64,000 nucleotides of DNA from Rhynchosporium graminicola. Taxonomy: Eukaryota; Ascomycota; Leotiomycetes; Helotiales; Ploettnerulaceae. The notes under the pieces are model-generated. The model had not been told where the DNA came from, searched no databases, and saw only the letters and a program-made list of their open reading frames with translations. A program made the position numbers and the translations under genes. Of the stretch, positions 48,630-61,935 are shown piece after piece. The stretch spans positions 158,601-222,600 of the forward strand of contig FJUW01000058.1 of NCBI GenBank assembly GCA_900074885.1. The letters run 5' to 3'. The first letter of the stretch is position 1. Each line of letters begins with the position of its first letter.

Positions 48630-48846
48630 TATAACGGGTTGCACCCGTTAGTATACTTGATGCCTAAGGCGTCTACGCTAGTACCTGACGTATTATTATA
48701 CGTATTCTAATACTACTGCTACTAGCGACCGCGGTATTATCTTTTCTTCAAAGGGAGATTCTTATTCCTCTCTTCCCTCCTTAGTTAATTCTCCTTATAA
48801 TATAGATAAGCTTTTATATTATGTATTTAATATTCGCCTTATAATA
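48630..48846 (+). repeat. 5' LTR of element D
   Basis: 217 bp by comparison with TRG2 ends. The leader begins TTAGAATTAA; its AGAATTAA has an 8-nt complement in the LTR (TTAATTCT near 48785), again 2 nt from the LTR edge. Confidence 0.65.
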
Positions 48847-48969
48847 TTAGAATTAAATTATTCCTAATCTTCTTAATTAAATAAAGGAGGATCTGCTTTC
48901 GAGTAGTAGATAATATATATACGTAAGAAAGCTAATACCCTAGCCTTACTATTACTATACGTATACCTA

Positions 48970-49130
48970 CGATATAGAGATAGACGCCTTAGACTATATA
49001 TAATAGATCCGGCTACCTTACTTACGATACGAAGACAGACGCCTCGGATTATATATAGTAGATCCGGCTACTTTACTTATAATACGAAATAAACGCTTCG
49101 GACGATTTATAGTAGATCCGGCTATTTATA
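48970..49130 (+). repeat. Minisatellite in element D leader, about 56 bp x 3
   Basis: Three successive units, each with an AGACGCCT-like core, then TATATA, then TAGATCCGGCTA and a TTACTTA-like end. They diverge mostly by transitions. Position between LTR and gag suggests the untranslated leader. Confidence 0.75.
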
Positions 49131-49289
49131 CAATTATTATATAAGTAGTAATTACGATAACGCTAGGATATATAGTTCACGATAGCAGAAGAATAGCCTC
49201 TCTAGTAGCTATTAGATGCCTTCGAGGTATAAAGATAATAAGTTACTAAGCTAGTAGTATAATAAGTAAGTTCGATAGCTACTTTAGCT

Positions 49290-50300
49290 AGTAGAATCGA
49301 AGATATAGAATAATAAAACATATAGCTAGTACTACTAGTAGTACTAACTCTAAATAATATAATATAGTTAATAACTCTAGAGCTAACTATAGCTACGAAA
49401 TAATATATACTAAAACCCGAAGAGTTCGATAGTACTAACTTAGCTTTATACTTCTAATTCGAGAGTATCTTATAAGCGAAGCTAGAGATCGATACTATTA
49501 CTATTAGTAATAAGAGGGAATAAATATAATATGCGTTTAGCTATCTCTCGGGTAAAGCTATAAGCCGAATTTACTTATAGATAAGCTTTACTTAATAATA
49601 AGAGTAGTTAATAATCGAAGGACTATTTTAATAGATAGCTACTACTTTTTATAACTCTTACTATTAATAGAAAGCTATAAGCTAGCTAAATAAGATTAAG
49701 TAAGAAACTTATTCTTTAAACGAATTCCTTAATAATTTTAATTAGCTAATCCTCGAAGCAGATAAATAGAACTAGTTAGATATAAGTAAGAAGAGTTATT
49801 TTAAAGCTATTATTACTATTACCTTAGTCTATAGTACTATCGATATAAAGGAAGAATAATTATATAGAAAGTATTATTTATAACTATATATAATTAGTAA
49901 CTAGCTAGCTAAAGTTAAAGAGCTATTAGCTAGAGTAGACTAATAGAAATAAATACGCGAGTAATATCCTAAGATAGACTAATAAGTAATAGACTTAATA
50001 GATTAGAAAGTAATTCCTATTATTATTATAGTTATAATAATAAAGAAAGAACTTTAATAAGCGAGCTTTATAGAGATCGAGAGATAGAAAGTGAAGTAGC
50101 TTTATCTCTATTATAAATATAATAAATATATAGTTTATAACTACTATATAAAACTAGCTATAATTAAGAAGAAGAAAAGCTAAGTAATAATAGCTAAAAT
50201 AAAGATAAAGAAGTTAAAGCTAAAAGAAGTCGATATAGAAAGATTAAGCTCTAAGTTAGAGAGCTCGGGAAAAGAATAGCTTCTATTTAAAATCGCTAAT
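49290..50300 (+). pseudogene. Element D gag remnant
   Basis: The + strand frame reads LAKVKELLAGVD*QKQIREQY, KIDQ*VIDLID, then a knuckle YLYYKYNKYIVYNY at about 50103-50144 (C-x2-C-x4-H-x4-C, with Cys/His as Tyr) and a Lys-rich tail (IKLAIIKKKKS, KIKIKKLKLKEVDIERLS). No protease motif was seen before the break at 50344. Confidence 0.65.
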
Positions 50301-50344
50301 AAAAGTAAAAGGAAGTTAATTAAGTAATAGTAATAGAAGCTTAG

Positions 50345-50787
50345 TATAATATTCCTAGTTCTGATTAGTACGCGTTATATAAGCTCGTTAGTTAGTATTA
50401 GCTATAAAGTAAAATAAATAAGAAGTTCGGTTCTTAATTAGAATTAAGATATTATAAGTAGATATTAATTACTATATGAATTTAAATATAAAGCTCTTAT
50501 TTAATAGTAGAAGTACTAGTCTTATATAGAATCTTTATTCCCTTATACTAGCTATATAAGACTATCTTATAAAGCGTATAAGCTCTTACGATCTACTTAG
50601 TAGTTTAGTATATTATATAACTCTAGATTACTTATAGTTATAATATATAATTATATTAGTACTTTTCTTCTAATAGTAATAACTCTTTTCTAGTACTAAA
50701 CTTATCTAGTATATACTATTAGATAGTATTATTAGTATTCTAATACTAGGATAGTTTTAGTAATAAGAATTATATCAGTTCGTAATA
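50345..50787 (-). repeat. 3' LTR of Z3
   Basis: 443 bp; reverse complement of the Z LTR: starts TATAATATTCCTAG, ends GTTCGTAATA, followed by CTATCCTTCTTC, the reverse-complemented polypurine tract. Confidence 0.85.
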
Positions 50788-51099
50788 CTATCCTTCTTCT
50801 ATCTTAGCGTATTCTTACGCTTAAGTATACCTAAGGAAATATCGATAACTACTTATAATTATCTTCTTCTTTTATTATACCCCTCGAACGCTTAACTAAA
50901 TAAGTCGCTTATATTATACTTAGAAGATAAATAGAATTAAGTAGTAAAATTATAAAATTATATATTAGATATAAAAAGGCGGAATATAAAGAATATATAT
51001 CGCCTTACGATCTTAAACTAACTAGATATAATTATTATACTTAACTAAATAAATCCTATAATATTCGTATAAAGAACTATATACTTATAGCTTCCGAAT
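50788..51099 (-). mobile_element. Z3 internal sequence, left part
   Basis: 3' untranslated part of the family Z element in minus orientation, cut by X5 at the CGAAT site (51095-51099). Confidence 0.7.
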
Positions 51100-51367
51100 T
51101 ATAATAATATAAGACTTAAGGCAGTATATAAGTAAAGATAAAATAAGTAAGGAAGCTAAGAGTAATCTTATATAGTCTACTACTAAAGAAATAAGAAGAT
51201 AAGGAAAGAAAAGAAGAGATATAGAGTACGAGGTACCTTATATATATATACTAGTACTAGTCTGATATTATACTAAGTCAGATACTAGTTATACCGGGAT
51301 ACTTATAAACTTAGGCCTTAGTAATTATCTTTCTCTTTATATGAAATTCAAGTAAGCTATTATTATA
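51100..51367 (-). repeat. 3' LTR of X5
   Basis: 268 bp, starting TATAATAATATAAG, with the reverse-complemented polypurine tract TTACTCCCTCCC after it. Confidence 0.95.
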
Positions 51368-51389
51368 TTACTCCCTCCCGCTCTAAGAA

Positions 51390-52838
51390 GAGCTTAACTC
51401 TAAGCTCAGATAGTTATAGTTTATACTGAAAATCAGTCTTTATTATAACTACTTTCGTCGATATTCGCATAATAAGTACTAGCTGCTCTTTAATAATAGT
51501 AAATTCTTTATTAGATACTAACTAGTTATATTATTATAATAGGATTATATTAGTTATAGCTTCTAAATCAGATAGTAAACTATATTTACTTTATCTATTT
51601 ATAGCAAGAGTCGAGTTTAAGTAAAGCATAAGGTATATAAAGGAAAGAGTTTATTAATATTAGAGCTTTTCTTCTTTAACCTCGATAACTACCTAACTAT
51701 AAGTATACTCTCCTTAGACTATAATATAATTACTAGAGTAAGTATTATTACTAATATTATAGTAGTACTACTATAATATTATATATTAATTAATCTAATT
51801 AACCTTTCTTCTATTATAATTAAGTTACTTACCTTAGAGTTAGAGATACTTTTAAGATAAGATATAAGGGTTTTATAAGCTTATAACGCTAATACCTCTA
51901 GTACCTTTACTAGTTTCTACTAGTACCCTTTCGGCAGCGTATTATATATATTACCTGCGATATATTCGCGCTTTCCTTAAGCTAAAATATAATAATACTC
52001 TTATCCTAGAACTCTTATATTTATTTAATAAGCTTAACTCTAAGCTTTATAAGCATTATTCGGTATTAAAAAGTAGTTATAAGTATATAAGCTAGTTAGA
52101 TCTAAATATAGTTATATATACTAACGTATTATAATTATCTAATTATATTAATATAGAGTATATTATTCTATCTAGTCTACTTCTAGGCGATAAAACTAAG
52201 GATCCGAAGCTAAATCAGAGCAGTATTATAGCTACTTAAAAAGCTATTAATTAGATCTATCGACTTACGAAATCTATTACTCTTATTATTATATTAGAGA
52301 TTACTATTATATAATTAGTAGAGACTTAAGCTTTAAGATAATCTATAGAGAAGGTATTTAAGGAGTTAGAGTTTATTAAAGTAGTAAGTTAAGATCCTTA
52401 AACCCTTAGATACTAATATAATACTAATATAATACTAATATTATATAAGATTTAGATATTCTAATAGTAGATTTAGCGAAACCTAGAGTAATAATATAAA
52501 TAATATTAAAGTAAATAAAAGAGTTAACTACTATTATATAAGAATTTATAAAGAAAGCTTTATTTAAAGCTATAATATCTAATACTAAAGGAAAGAGGAA
52601 TCTAATTTCTAGTTCTAAGATAGTATTAGACTTAAATACTCTTAGACTTTCTCTAAAGAAGAAAGCTTATAAGATTAGATATTATACTTAATCTACTATA
52701 AGAGTTATATTATTAACTTTAGATAAGAAGTTAGATATAATAGTTCTAGTTCTAGATATTCTAGATTTACTAGAAGCTCTAAAGACCTTAGGAGAGAAAG
52801 CTAGTAAAGTAGAAGTAGTAGAAGAAGTAGAGTTTTAG
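51390..52838 (+). pseudogene. Antisense reading frame of family X (copy 5)
   Basis: The + strand frame, antisense to X5 pol, ends EEVEF at TAG 52836-52838. Legible shared segments include LTKSIT, LDILIVDLAKPRVII, EFIKKALFKAIISNTKGKRN and LDILDLLEAL. The TAATAC microrepeat near 52430 is about 11 bp longer than in X2, at the place where the frame changes. Confidence 0.6.
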
Positions 52839-52859
52839 ATATAACGCTATTATAGAGTA

Positions 52860-54437
52860 TAATCAGAGGATTATCCTTAGTAATAAATTTTAATACTAAT
52901 ATCTATAATAGTTTATTATCTTCTAAGTAACTATAGTTATCTATTCTATTTTCTTAAGCTTTAATCTATTAATCTAATTTATATAGAGGTCTAAGTTTAC
53001 TTAAGTTAATAGTATAGAAGTCTCTAAGCTTATATAGAGTACTTATTAAGTCAGAAGCGTTATACTAAGTTAAGTCTAAATTATAATTTAGCTAGCTAAC
53101 TTAATACTTTAGATTACCTCTTAGGAGCTATATAATAAGTATATCTTATAACTCTTACTCTTCTTAACTAGTAATAATCTCCGGGGGTAGATTCAGTAGC
53201 TCTTATCTTAATAATAAGTTGTCTTAGTCCTTAAAGAGTAATTCCGAGGCGAATATATTATATATAGAAGATCTAGAAAGTGAGAATATCTGATCTTAGC
53301 TAAGACTTAGAGTATAATCTTATCTAGAGACTAGATAGCTTCTTCCTTAGCTAGTGATTCTTAAGGTTCCTTATAGAGAGAAATATCTTATTTCTAACTT
53401 CTTAGTTAATATTATATTATTTCGGATTAGTTATAGCGCTTATCTTCTACTAAGTAGCTAGTATATTAGCTTTTATAAACTCGATAGCAGATTTAGTATA
53501 TTTAGCTAAGGATTTAGTATCGATATAGTTAAGCTTTTCTTATAGTATTAATACGATAAGTTACTTCTAATCCTAGCTATTCCGTAGTAGTATACTATAT
53601 TTAAGAGTATATAGTACTATACTAATAGAATATAAGGTAAAGTTACTTAAGTATAGTCTATTATTAGTAATAGTTCGCTCTAGTTATTCTAGTAATAATT
53701 AATAAAAAGTCTAAAGTATTAGTTAATATACTAGTTTATAATCTCTATTTATCTATTATTTTATTAGTAGAAAGAGATAAAGAGCTTAATCTTAATTCTA
53801 ATTATATAGTAAAACTCTTACTAGAAAGATAAGATAAATTACGCTTCTTAGTTAGATATAATTAACTTAGAGATATATCTGAAATAATATATCTATTAGA
53901 TAAATAGTATAGCTATCCTACGAGTATTAATATTATAGTAATATAGTACTAATATAAAGTCTTTCCTTAGGCGATCGATAAATACTAGAATCCTATTAAA
54001 TCCTTAGTTATTAAGCGGGAAGTCCTTAAAATCTATAGCTAAGTATTATATAAGATAGCTAAGTACTAGTAATAAGTAGAAGAATCCTTACTATTTTATC
54101 TACTTCGGATAAGAGTACTAGTAGAAGTAGTAAATATAAGTATACTATTTTATATCTAATATAAGTCCTTTCTAGTAATAATAGTTAGAAATCATTTTAG
54201 TAATCTTACGAGTATTTAGATAAGCAGAAGAAACTTAATCGTAGACTTCGCTAATTAAATAGGTATATAATAAGATATAGTATTATATATATAGATAATT
54301 ATTATAAAGTAGTAAGCTAATATTAATAGTATAGCTATTTTCTAATATATTCCTTTCGTTAGAGAATAATTCTCAGTTTAATTAGTATAGTTTCTCGATT
54401 AAATGGAAGGAGTTATATGCGAGTTCCGATAGTCTAT
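52860..54437 (-). pseudogene. X5 pol, chromodomain and integrase part
   Basis: Chromodomain near 53010-53180 and integrase about 53230-54430, matching X2 12760-14190. Breaks at Z2. Confidence 0.82.
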
Positions 54438-56660
54438 TAGGTAAGTTACTTTTCTAAAGTATATTATTTACTCAAGAGAGATAAGTATTAACTTAGAGAA
54501 AATTAAAGCTATAAAGGAATAAGAATCTCTAAAGAATATTAAAGATATATAATTATAATTAGGCTTCGCTAACTTTTACTAATAGTTTATTAGAAACTAT
54601 TCTAAGATTACTAAATTAATTACGAGCTTAATAAGGAAAAGTATTCCTTCTACTTGGATTCGCTAGTATAAGAAAGCTTTTCAGAGAATTAAGAAAGAAT
54701 TTATAAAGGAACTAATCCTATATAGTTTCGATAAAGAGAAAGAAAGTATAATAGAAATAGACGCCTCGAATACTTATATTAGCGTAATATACCTGCAGCG
54801 AGATAATAAAAGATAATTATATCTAGTTACTTACTATTTAGAGAAAATATCTCTAGCTAAATAGAATTATAATATCTATAAGAAAAAACTTATAGTAATT
54901 ATTAAAGTACTTAAATACTAGAAAATATACTTATAAAGAGCTAAGTTTCTAGTTATTATCTATATTAACTATATGAATCTTCGAACCTTTATAACTACTA
55001 AGGTCTTAGATAATTATTAATTAGCTCGATAGTCAGAGGAACTTGCCTTTTTTAATTTAGTTATTAAGTATATATAAGGAAAAGATAATATATAAGTAGA
55101 TACTCTGAGTAGATTACTAAGTTATAAAGATAATAAAGTCTATAATAAGACTATTTTACTTAGATAGCTAGATAATAGAGATATAGTTATTAACGTTCGA
55201 GAAGCTGCTACGATTAAGTAAGAAATTAAGAGACCTTAGTACGATATCTTAAAGGAAGCCTAGAAGAAGAATAGAATATCCCTAGATAAGACTAAGGAAC
55301 TTATTATAAGGAATATAATTAAGAATAGTATTATACGAGTTAATAAGAAAGTTTAGCTTCCGCTGAGCTTAGTAGAAGTATATATTAAAGAATAACACGA
55401 GCTTCTCGCGTATAGATACTAAGGGATATAAAGAATATATTTAAGGATTTTAAGAAACTACTAGTCGAAAGGACTCTACTAAGTAGGTAAAGAAGTACTA
55501 GCTAACTATAATATCTATATTAGGAATAAGTCTTCCTAATATATACCTTATAAGCAGATAATTATAGTACTAATACTACTAATATCTTAGAAATTAATAT
55601 TATAGGACTTTATAAGGCTATTATCGCTATTAAAGGACCTAGTTATAAGAGTTAGCTATAATATAATACTTATTATTATAGAAAGACTTACTAAGTATAT
55701 AATCTTAGTACTAGTCTTATCTACTCTTATAGCTAAATACTTAGTATAGATATACCTTAAGAAAGTAGTCTCTAAGTATAGAGTACCCGAAGAAATTATA
55801 TCGGATCGAGATAAGTTATTTATATTAAAGTTCTAGAATATATTAATAAGGTTCCTAGGGATTTAACAGAAACTATTAATAGCTTTCTATTCTTAGACTA
55901 ATAGAGGAAATAAAAGAATAAACTAAGTAGTTAAAGTATACTTACGCTACTATATTAACTATTAATAAAATAATTAAGTAGAACTACTACTACTAGTAGA
56001 GTTTACATATAATAGCTCGACTACGGAAATAATAAAGATTATATTATTCTTCGCAAATTATAATTACGAACTTATCGCTTATAGAGAACTTAACTTAATA
56101 GTTAAGGATAATAATATAGCTTATATCTAGGTCCGGAATATCTAGGACTTCTATAAGGAACTCGTAGAGGAACTCTAGTTTATAATAGAGAAGAATACGT
56201 ATTACTATAATAAGAATTATAATTAGAAGCTAACGCTATAGGAGAGGGATAGAGTTTACTTTCTACGGAAAAATATTAATATATAAAGACTAAGTGATAA
56301 GTTAGATTATAAGAAACTTAGACCTTTTAAAATTAAACGTATTAAAAGACCTTTAAATTATAAACTCTAGCTATTAGTTATAATAAAGAAAATATTCCTG
56401 ATATTCTATATATCTTTATTATAAAAAGTACTACTAGGAGTACTATTAGCCCTAAAGATATACGCTAAACTAGTTAACTTACTTATAGAATATAATATAA
56501 AGGAATTACTAGACTATTAGTATAAATAAGGTATTATTAGATACCTAGTAAAATGGAAGAATTACCTATATTCGGAAAATATATAGGAACTTAAGACGAG
56601 CTTCTACTACTTAGTATTACTAGCTAGTTTCTATCGACGAAACTCAGATCTACTTAGAAA
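54438..56660 (+). pseudogene. Z2 pol remnant (RT end, RNase H, integrase, chromodomain)
   Basis: Reads, with TAA/TAG as Gln: LGFANFY**FIRNYSKITK (RT end), IIEIDASNTYISVIYL (RNase H), LVIKYI*GKDNI*VDTLSRL, and YNIYIRNKSS*YIPYK (zinc-binding end). The integrase core has IIIERLTKYIILVLVLSTL, PEEIISDRDKLFILKF*NIL, AFYS*TNRGNKRIN*VVKVY and VEFTYNSSTTEIIK. Then come GDRV-like RVYFLRKNI and a chromodomain EYNIKELLDY*YK*GIIRYL, VKWKNYLYSENI*. The second integrase Asp (SDRD) is intact, and the third (Glu of NERI) has become NKRI. This is the Ty3/gypsy chromovirus order. Confidence 0.88.
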
Positions 56661-57169
56661 GGATTAACTAGATCGAAAAGTAATTCTACTATTGAGTTAG
56701 AAGGAAGCTCGAGGGGAAAGAAGGAAAGTAACCTTTCTGCGATAGCTAACTCGGTAATAGGAAGAGGAAGCTAAGGAAGCTAGTCGAAGTATTTATCTAA
56801 ATAAGGCTTAGGAGGAATAGAAGAACGCTTTACTTTCTTAAGCTATTAGAATCGATAAACCTCTTTTAAAGGAAGCTATATAGCTAGATACTCTAAGGTA
56901 TTATAAGATCTTTTCGCTTAAATATACTTAGAATAATAAGTTAATTCCTTAAGATCTAGAAAATAATTTCGATATTATTTCTAGTAAAAGGAATAAGTCT
57001 CTACTAGATAATTTAATTTTTTAATATATACTATAAGTATAATACGCTCTTTTATCTTCTTATAATCAGAAGATAATATATTAGGAAAAGAAGTTGAAAT
57101 TCAACTAACTGCTAATATCTCTATTAGTATACTTAAGTATAAGGATACGCTAAGATAGAAGGGGGATAG

Positions 57170-57675
57170 TATCACGAACCCGATAAGGTTCTTAGTACTA
57201 AAACTATCTTAGCACTATAATACTAATAGTACTACTATATAGTACGTACTAAACGGGTTTTAGTACTAAAAAGAGAGTTAGTACTATTAGGAGAATAGTA
57301 CTAATATAGTTATAATATAAATCAGCGACTAGTATTATAAGCCTACTTATATTATAGTAATAATAATATTATAGTTATAAGTAATCTAGGATCACGTGAT
57401 AGAGTCTAGCTTAGCGGGAGTCTAATAAATAGAGTCGGACTCCATATAAGGGACTCTCTAAGTAGAAGACTCCTGATAAAGGAGAAGGTTCTATATAAGA
57501 CTAGCACTTCTACTATTAGATAGAAGCTTCGTACTTAAATTCATATAGTAATTAATACCTACTTATAATATCTTAATTCTAATTAAGAACTGAACTTCTT
57601 ATTTACTTTATTTTATAACTAATACTAACTGACGAGCCTATATACTGCGTACTAGTTAGAACTAGGAACGTTATA
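57170..57675 (+). repeat. 3' LTR of Z2
   Basis: 506 bp after the purine tract GAAGGGGGATAG. It begins TATCACGAACCC and ends CGTTATA. It is longer than the Z1 LTR, with an extra TTAGTACTA-rich segment near 57190-57290. Confidence 0.83.
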
Positions 57676-59930
57676 CTTTACTAAGTATATATATAATTTA
57701 AAAGCTAAATTTAGATAGAAATTCTATTTATCTAGCTTACTTATTAGTTAGGACTTTAATAGTTATAAAGTATTCTAAGGATCGATAGTCTATATATACG
57801 CTAGTATAGTATTATAGTAATATAAGTTTAGATCTCTATTTATAGAAAGACTTAATAATAATATATAATTTTTTATTATAGATCTCTTAGTTTAGTTTAT
57901 ATTTATTAATAATATAAGAGTAGAATCTAATTAGATACTACTAGTTATCTTTATATAATTAGGAGATAACTTTAGCTATTATATTATTAGAGGTATTAGT
58001 TTCTAGTTTAGTCTATAATTCTGAGTCGAAATGATATAGTCTCTATACTAATAGTAGCTATTATTATAGCTCGTCGAATAATTTCTTATACTTATTAGTG
58101 AAATTCTACAGTACTATAGGCCGGGTAAGTATTAAAAGAGGTTTAGTAATAAGGCTGAAGATCCGAATAAATTAATAGTAAAACTTATAGAATCCTAGGA
58201 AGGATTTAATAGCTATTATTATTTCGAGGTACTTCTAGTTTATTAATAGTATTATCTTCTCAGGATTTAGCTCGATTCCGTTAGTAATAATAATATATTT
58301 AAGGTATTTAGCTCTAGTAATATAGAATTAGCTTTTCTAAATATCTACTTAAAGTCTGGTATTTATTAAGTATTATAATACTAATTTAATATATTCTTCG
58401 TACTTTTAGAGCGTTTCCGAGTATATAAGAATATTATTTAGATAAGCTATATAGAAATCGTCTATATAATCTAATAGAATATTATTTATATATTATTAGT
58501 ATATACTAATTCTATTATAGAGCTTAAAAAGTAATACCTTATATTTATAAGATCTGAAGCGAGTTCGAAAGATAGTATACTCCTTTAATTCAGGATCTAT
58601 ATAGATATAATTAAATACTAGTCGGATATCTATTTTAGTAAAAACTATAGCTTTAGATATATAAGTTAAGAGCTTATCGATCTTAGGTATTAGATATAAA
58701 TCCTTTCGAGTGATTATATTAAGCTTATAATAGTTAATATAGAAGCGTAAGCTTCTATTAGCTTTCTTAATAAATAGTATAAGTAATACGAAAGGACTTT
58801 AGCTAGATTTAATAAATCTTTTATCTAAGTTCTCTATAAGATACTCTTTAGTTACTTATAGTTCCTTTATAGACTACTAATATAAGAGCGAATATATATA
58901 AAGTAATAGTTCTTATAGAATAATTTTATAATTATATAAGTAATATAGCAGAAGAATATTAGAATCCTACTAAGAAAAAGCTTCTTAAGAGTATAATACT
59001 ATTCTAGTAGTTTTTTAGCTATAAGTTATTTAGTATTAGGATCCTTAGGGGAGTTATTATCTAGATAATCTTATAAGATATATTTTATCTTATAGATACT
59101 ATTAAAGAATAATTCAGAGCTTTCGTATTTTATATTAAAGTAAAAAGCTATAGTACTAATTTAGTAAATTAGAACTAGTTTCTAGATCCTGAAAGATTAA
59201 GAAGTATAATTATAATAAGATCTTAGCGCGGATACTTTTCTTAATAATTTTAAAGTAAAAAGGGGTTTAGACTTCTTAGCGATAAGTAGGAATAAGTTAA
59301 ATAATAAAGATAATATATTAATATATTATATTACTATTATTTAGAGTAATTAGTATTAGTCTAGCTAGTTTATAGCTAAGTCCCGCGCGTTAGTATCGAT
59401 TTAGTAAGATCGATTAATACTAAGTTTATAAGGCAATAGAGTTATAATTATCTTCTTATTATATTAGAAAGTAGCTAGATAGTATTCTAGTTATAATAGC
59501 TTATAATATAGCGTATCGAGTTTAACTTAAAACTATTATATCTATTTAATACTAATAATTATATTTTATTATCTTAAATTAAGAAGAATAAAAAGATAAT
59601 TATAAATACGTTTATTATTAATAGAAAAGTATAAAGATATAAAATAGATAATATAAGTTCTAATAGACTATTTGAAACTCTATATTATAATAGAATAGAG
59701 TTATAGCTCGATTTTAATACTAAGGGCCTCTAATAGTTATCTAGTAAGAGTATAATTAATAAATAAATATCTATTCGCTCTAGTATCTATTAAGCTATTT
59801 ATAGAGACTCTTAGCTTATTTATATTAACTATAGTTAGATATATAAATAACTTACTTCTTATTAGAGAGTTAAAGTTAAGATTAGAAAAGTTATATTTAT
59901 ATAAACTTAAGAAAGAGTTTTTACTTAAGT
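57676..59930 (-). pseudogene. X5 pol, RNase H, RT and protease part
   Basis: Matches X2 14385-16640: RNase H about 57680-58110, RT about 58330-58880 with the YVDD position at about 58441-58452, and protease motif near 59775. RIP-type decay. Confidence 0.82.
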
Positions 59931-59959
59931 CTTATTATTTTCCTTTTATATTAGTTTAG

Positions 59960-61600
59960 ATATAAAAGTTTTATCTTCTATTATCTTTTTAGTTACTTTT
60001 TCCTCTTCCGGAAATTTATTAATTAATTATACTTTAAGTAAGTTATAGTAATCTAGCTTAATATAGCTAAGCTATTTATAATTATAATACTTAAGAATAT
60101 CTTTAGTTAAGATAGAAAAGCGTTTTAGCGCGAAAGAAGTACTAGCTTATACTAAGATAGAGGTATATATATATAATATAGAAGTAGTTTATCGAGGAAC
60201 TAAGCTTAAGGACTAGTAAGAAGTAGAACTAGACGAAGTTATAATAATAACAAATAGTAAGCTTATAGTACTATATCTAAGTAATAGTTTTCTTAGGATA
60301 AGTATATTCCGAGTTAAAGTAATACTTAGTATTAAAAGAAAGTAGTAATCTAACTATAGAAGTATAATCTTTATTCTATATTAGTTTAATAATAAGAGTT
60401 AAAGTATATAAAGATAATATAATCTTATTCTATATATAGAAGAACTATTTCTTCTTTTTAATTTTACTTCAGATAATAGCGCTTTAAAATTAATTATGAA
60501 ACTTAGTAAAAGTCTCACGAGTATAGTTAAGTTATTATATTTCTAAGTAATAAAAAGTATTATAATAAGTATCTTCTTCTAAACTAGTAAGAAAGTTCTC
60601 TTTTAATAAGGAGATTATTTTATTATTAGTTTTAAACTTATTAGTAAAGTATTAAAGTATAAAGTACTCTTTAGCTAATTTAGTAATTAGTCTTTATATA
60701 AGAACGTACTAAGAGAGATCTATAAGATAATAATTAGTATTTATAGCTAACTAGTCTCGTACCAATACTCTTTACTAAAGGAAAATAAGATCTAATTTAT
60801 TATCTAGTAATAAGATCTTCTTAGTAAGATAAGACTTCTTAAAGTATAACTCTACTAATTTAGTGCTAAGAGAAAGTAATAGTTTATTAGAAATAGTATT
60901 TTCTCTCTTAGTAATATATATTAGAATAGAGTTTATTAGCTTATTAAACTTCAGAATATATAGAGATTATAATAATAACTCTAATAGAAGAGTCGAAGAT
61001 AAGCGAGAGACCCTTATGAGGAACTTATCTTATATAGAGATTAGTTTATCTATAGTATCTTTTAGAGAATTATTCTTTTCTTCTTAATTTACTAATTATT
61101 ATAAGAGAATATAAATTAGATTCGAGTTATCTATAGAAATAGAAATACTTAGTAATTATACTCTTAGTAAATTTTACTTTTATTTTCTTTTCTCTCTTAA
61201 TTAATACTTTCTTAATAAGATATTAATATTCTCTAATATAAGAGAAGTTTAAAATAAAAGAAAATATAATAGATTAAGTTTAGAAGTAAAATAAAAGAGA
61301 TTATATTAAGTTCTTCTAGAACTAAAGAAGTCTCTAGTTTATTAATTAGAAGCTATTATAATAGCTTAAAACGAAGTATATTAAAGCTATTTTAATAGTA
61401 ATATATAGAAGTTAAAGTTCTAGAATACTTATTATACTTTTTTTAAAATCTATTTATAATTCCTTTATACTAAAGAAGTTATTAAAGGAGTATTAGTAAA
61501 AACTTCTTCTATTATATTATTTATAATAAGCTAAATTAAACCCTGATTTATAGCTATCTAAGAGATCTCTAGAATCTTAGCTATATATAAGTAATTATCG
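59960..61600 (-). pseudogene. X5 gag remnant
   Basis: Decayed gag with the knuckle region near 60045-60100. A 74-codon + strand frame at 60863-61087 lies antisense to it and is not a gene. Confidence 0.68.
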
Positions 61601-61667
61601 AATAACTAACTTAATAGATAAGATATTATATTAAATTATCTTTAGTTATCTTAATCTTCTTATTTAA

Positions 61668-61935
61668 TATAATAATATAAGACTTAAAGTAATATATAAA
61701 TAAAGATAAAATAAGCCAGAAAGCTAAAAGTAATCTTATATAATCTATTACTAAGGAAATAAGAAAATAAGAAAGGAAAAGAAGAGATATAAAGTATAAA
61801 GTACCTTATATATATATATTAATACTAGTCTAATATTATACTAAGTTAAATATTAGTTATATTAGGATACTTATAAACTTAAGCTTTAGTAATTATCTTT
61901 CTTCTTATATAATATTTAGATAAGTTATTATTATA
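61668..61935 (-). repeat. 5' LTR of X5
   Basis: 268 bp. The bases just left of it (61650-61667) carry the mutated PBS leader CTTAATCTTCTTATTTAA in reverse complement. Confidence 0.93.

Larger units (their letters stand above)
48630..50344 (+). mobile_element. Element D: gag-bearing LTR element, 3' end missing
   Basis: Has a 5' LTR-like end (48630-48846), a leader with a minisatellite, and a gag remnant. It then stops at the Z3 LTR (50345). LTR termini (TATAACGGGTTGCACCC... and ...TATAATA then TTAGAATTA) are like TRG2's, so D belongs to the same group. It is unclear whether it was gag-only or autonomous, because no 3' LTR is present. Its last 143 bp recur inverted at 63858-64000. Confidence 0.7.
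54438..57675 (+). mobile_element. Z2: 5'-truncated family Z chromovirus inserted in X5
   Basis: Starts at the end of RT and runs through RNase H, integrase and chromodomain to a 3' LTR (57170-57675). Then X5 resumes with CTTTACTAAG. No 5' LTR or gag. The missing X sequence at the junction suggests insertion of an incomplete cDNA or a later deletion. It is the least mutated pol in the window. Confidence 0.87.
51100..61935 (-). mobile_element. Family X chromovirus copy 5, split by Z2
   Basis: 268-bp LTRs at 51100-51367 and 61668-61935. Target duplications CGAAT (51095-51099) and TAAAT (61936-61940) differ only by C->T and G->A. Minus-strand X order on both sides of Z2. About 200 bp of X (equal to X2 14186-14384) are missing at the Z2 insertion. 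Confidence 0.92.

Noticed and set aside
60863..61087. 74-codon + strand open frame
   Set aside because: Antisense to the decayed gag of X5, with low-complexity composition. The other X copies do not support it, unlike the antisense frame at the 3' end of X.
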